Origin: Scleromatobacter sp038243995
Lineage (GTDB): Bacteria; Pseudomonadota; Gammaproteobacteria; Burkholderiales; Burkholderiaceae_C
Direction of reading: 5' to 3'
Assembly: GCA_038243995.1 (NCBI GenBank)
Contig: JBBRTV010000016.1
Location: 75,896-139,895, forward strand
Length of the DNA: 64,000 nt
Positions 1 to 10,463 of this stretch are shown one piece after another. How positions within the stretch are numbered: position 1 is the stretch's first letter; each line of letters opens with the position of its first letter. Below the pieces are notes generated by a model. It worked only from the letters and a program-made list of their open reading frames with translations. It ran no database searches and was not told the origin of the DNA. The position numbers were made by a program, and so were the translations under genes.

Positions 1-1024
1 GGCGGCGAGCCCGCCGGCTCCCGCAGCCGGCAAGTCGGTCATCGAGATCGCGCGCGAAGTGGCTCCTGCATTCGGAGCGACACCCGGACCGCTGCCGGTC
101 CAGGCGCCGGTCACGATGAACCTTCCGGCGGCAGCCCCCCCGCCGGCCGCAGCGCCGCCCGACGACGAGTCGCCGGAGCCGGACGCCACGGCCTCCGAGC
201 TGGCCGAAACCTTCGCTGCCCCGCCGGTGCGCCAGCCGCGCACGATCTCCGTCGCGTCGCCGCCCCCCATCGAGCCCGGCGTGCATGCGGGCGACAGCGC
301 CGTCGTGCCGCATCCCGACCTGATCGGCGGGTCGACCCTGCCCAGCCGACTGGCCGAAGACGACGAAGACGAGCGCGCGGGCCCGCCGACACTCGCGTCG
401 ATGCTGCCCGAGGACGCCGGCGAATGGCCTCCGCGCACCGGAAAGCGCAAACGCCGCGATGCCCGGGCTCTGGCACGGCCGCCGAGCCCCGGCACGGAAC
501 TGTCGCGCGACGACCCGCGTTTCCTGCGCGAGGCGCGTCGCAGCGCGCACTGGAACAAGCCGTGGGTGCGCGCCTCGCTGTCGGTGTTGCTGGTCGGCCT
601 GGTGATCTCGGCCGGCGCCCAGATCGGCTACCCGCTGCGCGACACGATCGCGGCACGCTGGCCGGCGACGCGGCCCGCCTGGGCGATGCTGTGCGAGCAG
701 CTCGCTTGCACGATCGAGGCGCCGCGCGCACTCGCCAACCTCGCGCTCGACGGCAGCTCGCTCACGCGCACCGACACCGAACACGTTCTCCTGTTTTCCG
801 CCGACCTGCACAACCGCGCCGACCACGAGGTGCGCATGCCGTCGTTCGACCTCACGTTCATGGATCTCAACGGCCAGGTCGTGGCACGCAAGGTGTTGTC
901 GCCCGCGCAGATCGGCATCCGGCAGGCGGCGCTCGCGCCCGAGGCCGAACTGCACGTCCATGCCCGCATCCAGGTCGGGACACTGGACGCCAGCGGCTTC
1001 CAGGCAGAGATGTTCTATCCCTGA
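1..1024 (+). CDS. DUF3426 domain membrane protein, 5' end outside window
   Basis: The reading frame is open to the left edge, so the start and any N-terminal zinc-ribbon (usual in this family) lie outside. The visible part has a long Pro/Ala-rich low-complexity stretch, then a basic patch, one membrane segment (around the codons at 560-625, WVRASLSVLLVGLVIS) and a C-terminal domain of about 130 residues with the DUF3426 look (LHNRADHEVRMPSFDLTFMD). In the family this domain sits outside the cytoplasmic membrane; its function is unknown. A PfkB-type kinase gene follows 125 bp downstream on the same strand. Seen: frame, membrane segment and domain pattern; the family name is from recall. Confidence 0.75.
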   Translation, partial: AASPPAPAAGKSVIEIAREVAPAFGATPGPLPVQAPVTMNLPAAAPPPAAAPPDDESPEPDATASELAETFAAPPVRQPRTISVASPPPIEPGVHAGDSAVVPHPDLIGGSTLPSRLAEDDEDERAGPPTLASMLPEDAGEWPPRTGKRKRRDARALARPPSPGTELSRDDPRFLREARRSAHWNKPWVRASLSVLLVGLVISAGAQIGYPLRDTIAARWPATRPAWAMLCEQLACTIEAPRALANLALDGSSLTRTDTEHVLLFSADLHNRADHEVRMPSFDLTFMDLNGQVVARKVLSPAQIGIRQAALAPEAELHVHARIQVGTLDASGFQAEMFYP

Positions 1025-1149
1025 GCACACCCGGCGCACCGCGTCGCCTGGCGCCTGACGCCCTCGCGGTGCCTGCACCGCATTCGCTTTCCGACCCGAC
1101 CCGCCTCGCGGCTCCTCGCCTCTCCATCCCACACCGAAAGAATCCCGCC

Positions 1150-2055
1150 ATGGCCAGCCTCGTCTGCGGTTCCCTCGCGTTCGACACGATCACCGTCTTC
1201 CCCGGACGCTTCGCAGACCAGATCCTGCCGGAGCAACTGCACATCCTGAACGTTTCGTTCCTGGTGCCGACGCTGCGGCGCGAATTCGGCGGCTGCGCGG
1301 GCAACATCGCCTACACGTTGAAGCTTCTCGGGGGCGAGCCGATCGTGCTCGCCGCGCTCGGCAACGACGGCGCCGACTACCTGGCCCACCTGGGGACGCT
1401 GGGCATCTCGACCGAGAGCGTCCTCGTCGCGACCGACAACTACACCGCGCAGGCGATCATCATCACGGACGCCGCCAACAACCAGATCACGGCGTTCCAC
1501 CCGGGCGCGATGCAACAGGCCCACGAAGCCGGGCTGCCCGCGCGCGACGACATCCGCCTGGCGATCATCGGCCCCGACGGCCGTGATGCGATGATCCGGC
1601 GCGCACGCGACCTGGCCGCCGCGCAGATCCCGTTCGTCTTCGATCCGGGCCAGGGCCTGCCGATGTTCGGCGGGGACGACCTGCGCGCCTTCATCGCGCA
1701 GGCGACCTGGATCACCGTCAACGACTACGAAGGCAAGATGCTGTGCGACCGCATCGGCCAGGACCTGGCGACGCTGTCGCGCTCGCATCTGAAAGGCGTG
1801 ATCGTGACGCTCGGCGACCAGGGTTGCGAAGTCTGGGAGCAAGGCGAACGCACGCACGTGCCGGGCACCGCCGCGACCGAAGTGGTCGACCCGACGGGCT
1901 GCGGCGATGCGTTCCGTGGCGCGCTCCTGTTCGGGCTCGAGAAGGGCTGGCCGCTGGTCGATTGCGTGAAGCTCGGCAACCGGATCGGCGCCGTCAAGAT
2001 CGCGTATCGCGGCGGCCAGAACCATCCGGTGGATCCGCCGACGCTCGGACTCTGA
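1150..2055 (+). CDS. PfkB-family carbohydrate/nucleoside kinase
   Basis: 301-residue ribokinase-fold kinase transferring the gamma-phosphate of ATP to a sugar or nucleoside in the cytoplasm. The N-terminal substrate-side signature is present (FGGCAGNIAYTLKLLGG, with the GG hinge), and the C-terminal PfkB signature DPTGCGDAFRGALL carries the anion-hole glycines and catalytic Asp. Length and sequence resemble the adenosine-kinase-like PfkB proteins common in Burkholderiales, but the substrate cannot be fixed from sequence. The ATG at 1150 is the only sensible start: it begins directly at the conserved first beta strand (LVCGSLAFDT). It converges with the DUF167 gene, leaving a 4-bp gap between stop codons. 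Confidence 0.85.
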   Translation: MASLVCGSLAFDTITVFPGRFADQILPEQLHILNVSFLVPTLRREFGGCAGNIAYTLKLLGGEPIVLAALGNDGADYLAHLGTLGISTESVLVATDNYTAQAIIITDAANNQITAFHPGAMQQAHEAGLPARDDIRLAIIGPDGRDAMIRRARDLAAAQIPFVFDPGQGLPMFGGDDLRAFIAQATWITVNDYEGKMLCDRIGQDLATLSRSHLKGVIVTLGDQGCEVWEQGERTHVPGTAATEVVDPTGCGDAFRGALLFGLEKGWPLVDCVKLGNRIGAVKIAYRGGQNHPVDPPTLGL

Positions 2056-2059
2056 GCGA

Positions 2060-2380
2060 TCAGTTCCCGGCGGGCAGCACGGCCGCCAGCCAGGCGGAGA
2101 CGACATGGGGCGCGACGTCGATCGCGACCTGTTTGCGGCGGCTCGACTCGCCGCGCAGCACCTCGACCCGGCGTTTCGGGACGGCCAGGCACTTCGCGAG
2201 CCACGCGACCAGCGCGTCGTTGGCGCGGCCGTCGATGGGCGGCGCCGCCAGGCGCACGCGCAGCGCGCCGTCATGCAGGCCGTCGACCTCGGTGCGCTTG
2301 GCGTTGGGCATCACGCTCACCTGCAGCAGCACGCCATCGCCGCGGACGCCGAGACAGGGCCAGCAGACGGGGGCGGTCAT
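2060..2380 (-). CDS. DUF167 (YggU-type) protein
   Basis: 106 residues, the usual size for the DUF167/YggU family. The conserved core is visible: PNAKRTEVDGLHDGALRVRLAAPP, then DGRANDALVAWLAK and the basic strand VEVLRGESSRRKQV. The function of the family is unknown; it is often found beside the YggT membrane protein, which is not present here. Starts at ATG 2380. The gene converges with the PfkB kinase. Confidence 0.85.
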   Translation of the reverse strand: MTAPVCWPCLGVRGDGVLLQVSVMPNAKRTEVDGLHDGALRVRLAAPPIDGRANDALVAWLAKCLAVPKRRVEVLRGESSRRKQVAIDVAPHVVSAWLAAVLPAGN

Positions 2381-2425
2381 CGTCCATACCGTTTCGGGTA
2401 TCGCGTGCCTGCCGGTCGCACACGA

Positions 2426-2453
2426 GAAAAAGCCCGACCGAGGCCGGGCTTCC
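2426..2453 (-). terminator. Rho-independent terminator of the H1-like gene
   Basis: Read on the minus strand, a GC-rich stem AAGCCCG / CGGGCTT with a short loop is followed by TTTTTC. It lies about 20 bp after the stop codon of the histone-H1-like gene and points away from it. Confidence 0.8.
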
Positions 2454-2474
2454 CAGTTCGAAGAGAACGCGTCC

Positions 2475-3029
2475 TCAGGGCTTGTTGCCCGTCGGGAAGG
2501 GCCAGGCAGCTGCCGGGCTCAACGCGGTCTTCGCAGCAGGCGCAGCGGCTGCAGGCGCAGTCGGCGCCGCGGGCGCCGCCTTTTTCGCAGCAGCCTTCTT
2601 GGCGGCAGGCTTCGTGGCCGCGGCCTTCTTCGGCGCGGTCTTCGTTGCAGCAGCCTTCTTGGCTGGAGCTGCCTTCTTCGCTGGCGCAGCCTTCTTGGCA
2701 GCAGCCTTCTTCGCAGGAGCCGCCGCCTTCTTGGCCGGTGCTGCCTTCTTCGCCGGTGCAGCCTTCTTGGCAGCAGCCTTCTTCGCAGGAGCCGCCGCCT
2801 TCTTGGCCGGTGCCGCCTTCTTCGCCGGAGCCGCCTTCTTGGCCGGTGCCGCCTTCTTCGCTGCTGCCTTCTTCGCAGGAACCGCCGCCTTCTTGGCCGG
2901 TGCTGCCTTCTTCGCCGGTGCAGCCTTCTTCGCCGCTACCTTCTTTGCCGGAGCCGCCGCCTTCTTGGCCGGGGCCGCCTTCTTTGCCGGAGCCGCCTTC
3001 TTCGCGACCGGTTTTTTCGCAGTTGCCAT
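2475..3029 (-). CDS. Histone H1-like Ala/Lys/Pro-rich nucleoid protein
   Basis: 184 residues made almost entirely of tandem AAPAKK / AAAKK units, resembling the C-terminal tail of eukaryotic H1. Such proteins in betaproteobacteria (for example BpH1/BpH2 of Bordetella) bind DNA through their lysines and act as nucleoid proteins. The start is ATG 3029 (MATAKKPVAKK), preceded by a clean AGGAGA ribosome site; the longer frame to 3086 adds unrelated sequence and is rejected. The last 35 residues are Pro/Ala-rich without lysine. The repeat makes the gene prone to length change by slippage. It stands alone between nrdB and the DUF167 gene and has its own terminator. Confidence 0.88.
   Translation of the reverse strand: MATAKKPVAKKAAPAKKAAPAKKAAAPAKKVAAKKAAPAKKAAPAKKAAVPAKKAAAKKAAPAKKAAPAKKAAPAKKAAAPAKKAAAKKAAPAKKAAPAKKAAAPAKKAAAKKAAPAKKAAPAKKAAATKTAPKKAAATKPAAKKAAAKKAAPAAPTAPAAAAPAAKTALSPAAAWPFPTGNKP
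2600..3015 (-). repeat. Tandem 15-21 bp codon repeats inside the H1-like gene
   Basis: The coding strand repeats GCNGGCAAGAAGGC-type units (GCC-TTC-TTC on the plus strand) more than twenty times, with longer blocks of about 63 bp duplicated nearly exactly (compare the stretches near 2690-2750 and 2755-2815). The units code for AAPAKK and AAAKK. Confidence 0.85.
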
Positions 3030-3264
3030 TTCAATCTCCTTGATCAAGTTGCATGAAACACCGCACCCATGGAACCGGTACGGCATTCATCGCCTGCTTG
3101 CCTTGCCTGCCGCACAAGGCAGCAGGTGGTTTGCATGGACGATGAACTGGTTTGCGATGCCAGCAAGCCATATCTGACGATGGCTCTTCTGGCTGCGCGA
3201 GTCTTGATCTTTCTACAGCGCCTGGTGATCCGGTCGCGCCCGCCTGGTGCGGGCCGTTCGACCA

Positions 3265-4536
3265 TCAGTCCCAGGAAAGTGCGCCACCGGATTGGTACTC
3301 GATGACGCGGGTTTCAAAGAAATTGCGTTCCTTTTTCAGGTCGATCATTTCGCTCATCCAGGGGAACGGGTTTTCCTCGTTCGGGAAGAGCGGCTCCAGG
3401 CCGATCTGCTGGGCGCGCCGGTTGGCGATGTAGCGCAGATAGCCCTTGAACATCGACGCGTTCAGACCGAGGACGCCACGCGGCATCGTGTCTTCCGCGT
3501 AGCGGTATTCCAGTTCGACGGCCTTGTGGAACAGGCCCCGGATCTCGTCCTTGAAGTCGGCCGTCCACAGGTGCGGATTCTCGAGCTTGATCTGGTTGAT
3601 CAGGTCGATTCCGAAGTTGCAGTGCATGGACTCGTCGCGCAGGATGTACTGGTACTGCTCGGCGGCACCGGTCATCTTGTTCTGGCGGCCCATGGAAAGG
3701 ATCTGCGTGAAGCCGACGTAGAAGAACAGGCCTTCCATCAGGCACGCGAAGACGATCAGGCTGCGCAGCAGCGTCCGGTCGTTCTCCGGCGTGCCGGTGT
3801 GGAAGTGCGGATCCATGATCGCTTCGATGAACGGGATCAGGAACTGGTCCTTGTCGCGGATCGAATCGACTTCGTTGTAGGCGTTGAAGATCTCGCTCTC
3901 GTCGAGACCGAGGGATTCGACGATGTATTGGTACGCGTGCGTGTGGATCGCTTCCTCGAACGCCTGGCGCAACAGGAACTGCCGGCACTCGGGCGCCGTG
4001 ATGTGGCGATAGGTGCCGAGCACGATGTTGTTCGCGGCGAGCGAATCGGCCGTCACGAAGAAGCCGAGGTTGCGCTTGATGATGCGGCGCTCGTCTTCGG
4101 TGAGACCGTTCGGGTCTTTCCAAAGCGCGATGTCGCGCGACATGTTCACCTCTTGCGGCATCCAGTGGTTCGCGCACGTGGCGAGGTACTTCTCCCACGC
4201 CCACTTGTACTTGAACGGGACCAGCTGGTTCACGTCCGTCTGGCCGTTGATGATGCGCTTCTCGGCGGCCGTCACGCGACGTGCCGTCTTGGCGACGTGG
4301 GTGACGGCGGTCGCCATCGCCAGGCTCGTCGCGGGAGAGACTTGCGGCTCGGAATGCGGCACCGCGCGGGCATCGACGGCTTGCGTCAGCACCGGTGCGG
4401 ATTGCACGTCGCGGAGCGACGGGTGGGCCGATCTCGATTCACGATCAACCGCGCGTTCGAACGCGCGATCGGATGAAGCGAGAGAACTCGGCAGAGGACT
4501 TTGTGGAGACCGGAGGTCGTCTTCCCAGACCAGCAT
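3265..4536 (-). CDS. nrdB: Ribonucleoside-diphosphate reductase class Ia, beta subunit
   Basis: 423 residues. The small subunit houses the diiron-tyrosyl radical that NrdA needs to reduce ribonucleotides to deoxyribonucleotides. Iron-ligand and radical regions are visible: FEEAIHTHAYQYI (Glu, His and the likely radical Tyr, aligning with the E. coli SETIHSRSY region) and RDESMHCNFG (Glu and His ligands). The first 60 residues are a poorly conserved extension before the ferritin-like core. The start ATG 4536 is supported by an AGGAAG site 5 nt upstream. nrdA lies upstream on the same strand, 293 bp away, so the pair is probably co-transcribed from the nrdA promoter. Confidence 0.95.
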   Translation of the reverse strand: MLVWEDDLRSPQSPLPSSLASSDRAFERAVDRESRSAHPSLRDVQSAPVLTQAVDARAVPHSEPQVSPATSLAMATAVTHVAKTARRVTAAEKRIINGQTDVNQLVPFKYKWAWEKYLATCANHWMPQEVNMSRDIALWKDPNGLTEDERRIIKRNLGFFVTADSLAANNIVLGTYRHITAPECRQFLLRQAFEEAIHTHAYQYIVESLGLDESEIFNAYNEVDSIRDKDQFLIPFIEAIMDPHFHTGTPENDRTLLRSLIVFACLMEGLFFYVGFTQILSMGRQNKMTGAAEQYQYILRDESMHCNFGIDLINQIKLENPHLWTADFKDEIRGLFHKAVELEYRYAEDTMPRGVLGLNASMFKGYLRYIANRRAQQIGLEPLFPNEENPFPWMSEMIDLKKERNFFETRVIEYQSGGALSWD

Positions 4537-4829
4537 GTGTGTGCTTCCTATGGCTCTGAATTATCGGAGTGTTGTGTTGAAACACCAAGCACTTATTGAC
4601 AGCGCGCCGCGGTCGTTGTTGCGGCATCGCATCGAAGATGCGCACATCTCGTCGGGTCGTTCATCTCATCTCTTCGAGACTGCATCGCGCGGTCGTCGCA
4701 CGGTCGTCGCACACACGTCGTGCTCTCGATCGAACACCACGCGCGTGCGACTTTCATGCGCCGCGCGAGCCTCGATGACTCGCGCGTCGACGCTGCGTCA
4801 CGCGCGACGAACACGCTGCATGCGTCGCG
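4537..4829. other. nrdA-nrdB spacer, no gene seen
   Basis: 293 bp between the nrdA stop and the nrdB start. It is rich in short CGTCGCAC/TCGCGCG words. No convincing coding frame or terminator with a U-tract is visible, so read-through from nrdA into nrdB is likely. It is long for a spacer inside an nrdAB unit and could hold a secondary nrdB promoter, which cannot be fixed by eye. Confidence 0.4.
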
Positions 4830-7742
<2,913 letters not shown>

Positions 7743-8027
7743 GGACGACCCCTCTTGCTGGAACTCGGAACGGATTTCGGTATTGGCGTTTGTGGCGGAC
7801 AACGGCGCGCGGTGCGCTCACCCATTGCGACGACCTCACGGCGCGCCGCTGTCGAGCCTGTGGAAAGCTCGCGGAGGACGGCGACGTGGGGAGGCTCACC
7901 GGACCCGATCCGGGGACGCTTCTTCTCGATGCGGCGCAGGCCCTGGAGGCTGGCGCCATGTTCACCGGACGCGTCGAGGTGAGTGACATGGGGTGGGTTG
8001 TCAGGGAGATGACTGTAGCACGAGGAC
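7743..8027 (-). other. Long nrdA leader region
   Basis: About 280 nt would lie between the predicted transcription start (near 8023) and the nrdA ATG. No conserved riboswitch core was recognised. The 3' part is in frame with nrdA, so an N-terminal extension from TTG 7802 cannot be fully excluded. Confidence 0.4.
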
Positions 8028-8043
8028 ACACTATATCTGGGGC
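8028..8043. promoter_or_regulatory. NrdR box 1
   Basis: ACACTATATCTGGGGC matches the NrdR consensus acaCwAtATaTwGtgt at 11 of 16 positions, including the central CtAtAT. It covers the -10 element of the nrdA promoter, consistent with repression by NrdR when dNTPs are plentiful. Confidence 0.75.
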
Positions 8044-8058
8044 TTCAAGCCGCTTCAA
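8030..8058 (-). promoter_or_regulatory. Sigma-70 type promoter of nrdA
   Basis: On the minus strand, TTGAAG (8058-8053) and TATAGT (8035-8030) are separated by exactly 17 bp. Start of transcription is expected near 8023. NrdR box 1 overlaps the -10 element and box 2 abuts the -35 element. Confidence 0.75.
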
Positions 8059-8074
8059 GCACTACCGGTAGCGT
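8059..8074. promoter_or_regulatory. NrdR box 2
   Basis: GCACTACCGGTAGCGT matches the NrdR consensus at 10 of 16 positions, with both outer arms (cACTA and TAG-GT) kept. It begins exactly 31 bp from box 1, three helical turns, the spacing expected for paired NrdR boxes. Confidence 0.65.
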
Positions 8075-8110
8075 GACATCCCTCTTGACGAAAATTTGAT
8101 GACAGACGCG

Positions 8111-8139
8111 AAAAGTCTCCGGCGACGAGTTTCGGAGAC
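8111..8139 (-). terminator. Rho-independent terminator after ampD
   Basis: On the minus strand the stem GTCTCCG / CGGAGAC with an 11-nt loop is followed by TTTT. It lies after ampD and before the nrdA promoter, so it separates the pilS-pilR-ampD unit from nrdAB. Confidence 0.7.
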
Positions 8140-8274
8140 CGTCCTGCGCGTGCGCTGGAGTTGCCGGTCTGCCGGAAACCCGCGCCGTCATGAGGCCCGC
8201 ACCACGGAACCCGCATGGCGTCTGGCTTTGCGCCCCGTCGCGCCCCGCGGGATCGCATGGCGCCGTGTCGCACG

Positions 8275-8874
8275 TCAGGGCTGGCGAGGTTTCGCCGGCG
8301 GGATGCGGTCGCCATCCCAGGCCAGGCGCGACGCCAGGCCGGCCCAGTCGAACGCGGCGCCGGGATCGTTCTTGCGGCCGGGCGCGACGTGCTCGTGCCC
8401 GACAACGTGACGGATTCCTCGCTGGGTGTCGATCGCGGGCAACAGTCGCGTGAGCGTGTCGTACTGCGCGGGCTCGAACGCCTGCCCGTCGAGCCCTTCG
8501 AGCTCGATGCCGATCGACCAGTCGTTGCAGCCCTCGCGCCCGTTCCAGGCCGACTTGCCGGCGTGGAAGGCGCGGTCGTCGATCGAGACGAACTGCTGCA
8601 CGCCGCCGTCGCGGCGGACGACGAAATGCGCCGAGACCGTCAGCCCGCGGATCGTCTCGTAGTAAGGATGCGCGGACCAGTCGAGCGCGTTCGTGAAGAG
8701 CCGCTCGACCGCGTCGCCGCCGTACTCCCCGGGCGGCAGGCTGATCGAATGCAGGACGACGAGGTCGACCCGCTCGCCGGGCGGGCGCGGCCCGAAATTC
8801 GGCGACGGCACGCGCGTGGCGTGGCGCCACCAGCCGGCTTCCCAGTCAGCTGCGGCGCCTGCCCCCGGCGTCAC
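8275..8874 (-). CDS. ampD: 1,6-anhydro-N-acetylmuramyl-L-alanine amidase AmpD
   Basis: 199 residues. A cytoplasmic zinc amidase that cuts the peptide from anhydro-muropeptides in cell-wall recycling and thereby keeps AmpR-type beta-lactamase induction low. Expected zinc ligands are present: His42 (VVLHS), His162 and Asp170 (HEHVAPGRKNDPG), with Lys168 and Glu124 as catalytic residues. There is no signal peptide, which separates it from the exported AmiD type. It lies 7 bp after pilR, in the conserved Burkholderiales order pilS-pilR-ampD. Confidence 0.93.
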   Translation of the reverse strand: MTPGAGAAADWEAGWWRHATRVPSPNFGPRPPGERVDLVVLHSISLPPGEYGGDAVERLFTNALDWSAHPYYETIRGLTVSAHFVVRRDGGVQQFVSIDDRAFHAGKSAWNGREGCNDWSIGIELEGLDGQAFEPAQYDTLTRLLPAIDTQRGIRHVVGHEHVAPGRKNDPGAAFDWAGLASRLAWDGDRIPPAKPRQP

Positions 8875-8881
8875 GACCGCC

Positions 8882-10444
8882 TCACAGGGGGTCGGACGTC
8901 TCAGACTCGGTGATGCCGAGTCGGGCCATCCGATAGCGCATCTGTCGCAGCGACAGGCCCAGGCTGGCGCCGGCGGCCGTGCGGTTGAATCCCTGGCGCT
9001 CGAGCGCGCGCACGAGGATCACGCGCTCGACCTCGTCGAGATAGCGCACGAGGTCGTCGGGCAGCGGCTCGAGCGCCGCGGGCGCCTGGGCGGGAGCCGC
9101 GGCGCCGCTGGAGGCGACGCCCATCGCCTCGGCGACTGTCGGGCCGGTGCCGTCGTCGGCCGCGGTCGGAACGCCCGCGGCGACGGGGGCGGCCGCGGCT
9201 TGCGCGCTCGGCGGCGCGTCGGCCAGCAGGGCCTCGGGCAACGCCAGGTCGTCGCCGCTGATCGCGTCCCCGTCGCTCAGTGCGACGGCGCGGTGCAGCA
9301 GGTTCTCGAGCTCGCGCACGTTGCCCGGGAAGGCATAGCGCGCAAGCAGTCCGCGCGCGTCGGCCCCCAGCTGCGGCGGCGGCGAGACGCCCGCCTCGCG
9401 CGCGATGCGGGCGAGCAGCGCGTCGGCGATGGCAGGGAGGTCGGACAGGCGCTCGCGCAGCGGCGGCACCTTGATGTCGATGACATTGAGGCGATAGAAC
9501 AGATCCTGGCGGAAGCGCCCGGCCTGCACTTCAGCGGCCAGGTCCTTGTGGGTCGCGCTGACGATGCGCACGTTCATCGTCTGCTCGGTGGTTGCCCCGA
9601 TCGCCCGCACGGCACGCTCCTGGATCGCCCGCAACAGCTTCGATTGCATCGCGAACGGCAGGTCGCCGATCTCGTCCAGGAACAGGGTGCCGCCGTTGGC
9701 CGTCTGGAAGAAACCGTCTCGATCGGCGTTCGCACCGGTGAACGAGCCCTTGCGCACCCCAAAGAATTCGGATTCGAGCAGGGTCTCCGGGATCGCGCCG
9801 CAATTGACCGCGACGAAGGGCTGGCCGGCCCGCGCGCTGACGTCGTGGATGGCGCGGGCGACGAGCTCCTTGCCGGTGCCGGACTCGCCCTGCACGAGCA
9901 CGGGCGCCATGCTGCGCGCGACCTTTTCGACGAGCGCCCGCACGTGCGCCATCGCCTCCGAGCTGCCGACGAGGCGGCCGAGCGGATCGGCGCGGCCGGC
10001 GTTCTGCGCGGACTCCGGCGCGGGCGCCGGCCTGCTCGCGCGCGTGCGCCCCATCGCGGACGCGACGACGGCGCGGAACTGGCGCAGGTCGACCGGCTTC
10101 GTGAGGTAGTCGAACGCGCCGGCCTTCAGGGCGGTCACGGCGTTCTCGGGCGAGCCGTAGGCCGTGACGACGATCACTTTCTCGGCGCGTCCACTCTCTT
10201 CGAGCCACCGCAGCAGGTCGAGGCCGGTTCCGTCGGGCAGGCGCATGTCGCTGATCACCGCGCGGAAGACGCGCGCCTGCAGCATCTCGCGCGCCTGCGC
10301 AAGGGTCGACGCGGTCTCGACTTCTAGGCCTTCGCGCAGCAGGGTCAACTCGTAGAGAGTGAGCAGGTCCGGCTCGTCGTCGACCACCAGCACGCTGCTG
10401 GCCATCGCGCTGTTGCCGGCCTGCCCGGCATTCACCGCGCTCAT
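8882..10444 (-). CDS. pilR: Sigma-54-dependent response regulator PilR
   Basis: 520 residues, NtrC class: receiver domain (about 17-130) with phospho-acceptor Asp66 in ISDMRLP, AAA+ domain with Walker A GESGTGKE and the sigma-54 contact loop GSFTGA, and a C-terminal Fis-type helix-turn-helix (GFNRTAAGASLGLSLRQMRYR). PilR activates pilin transcription with RpoN in response to PilS. A Pro/Ala-rich linker of about 60 residues before the helix-turn-helix is longer than usual. The start at ATG 10444 has a weak ribosome site; Met14 (10405) is an alternative. The cognate kinase gene lies 19 bp upstream. Confidence 0.92.
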   Translation of the reverse strand: MSAVNAGQAGNSAMASSVLVVDDEPDLLTLYELTLLREGLEVETASTLAQAREMLQARVFRAVISDMRLPDGTGLDLLRWLEESGRAEKVIVVTAYGSPENAVTALKAGAFDYLTKPVDLRQFRAVVASAMGRTRASRPAPAPESAQNAGRADPLGRLVGSSEAMAHVRALVEKVARSMAPVLVQGESGTGKELVARAIHDVSARAGQPFVAVNCGAIPETLLESEFFGVRKGSFTGANADRDGFFQTANGGTLFLDEIGDLPFAMQSKLLRAIQERAVRAIGATTEQTMNVRIVSATHKDLAAEVQAGRFRQDLFYRLNVIDIKVPPLRERLSDLPAIADALLARIAREAGVSPPPQLGADARGLLARYAFPGNVRELENLLHRAVALSDGDAISGDDLALPEALLADAPPSAQAAAAPVAAGVPTAADDGTGPTVAEAMGVASSGAAAPAQAPAALEPLPDDLVRYLDEVERVILVRALERQGFNRTAAGASLGLSLRQMRYRMARLGITESETSDPL

Positions 10445-10463
10445 CAGGAAACACCGTCGGTCG

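Noticed and set aside
2600..3015. Short regularly spaced repeats resembling a CRISPR-like array
   Set aside because: The units are codon repeats for AAPAKK inside a gene, with no unique spacers.
3238..3254. Hairpin GCCCGC-CTGGT-GCGGGC after nrdB as terminator
   Set aside because: Stem is only 6 bp and no U-tract follows.
7857..7866. DnaA box (CTTTCCACA on the minus strand) near nrdA
   Set aside because: Two mismatches to TTATCCACA and no second box; too weak.
7743..8060. Cobalamin riboswitch in the nrdA leader
   Set aside because: No B12-box was recognised, and the enzyme is the iron-dependent class Ia, not the B12-dependent class II.
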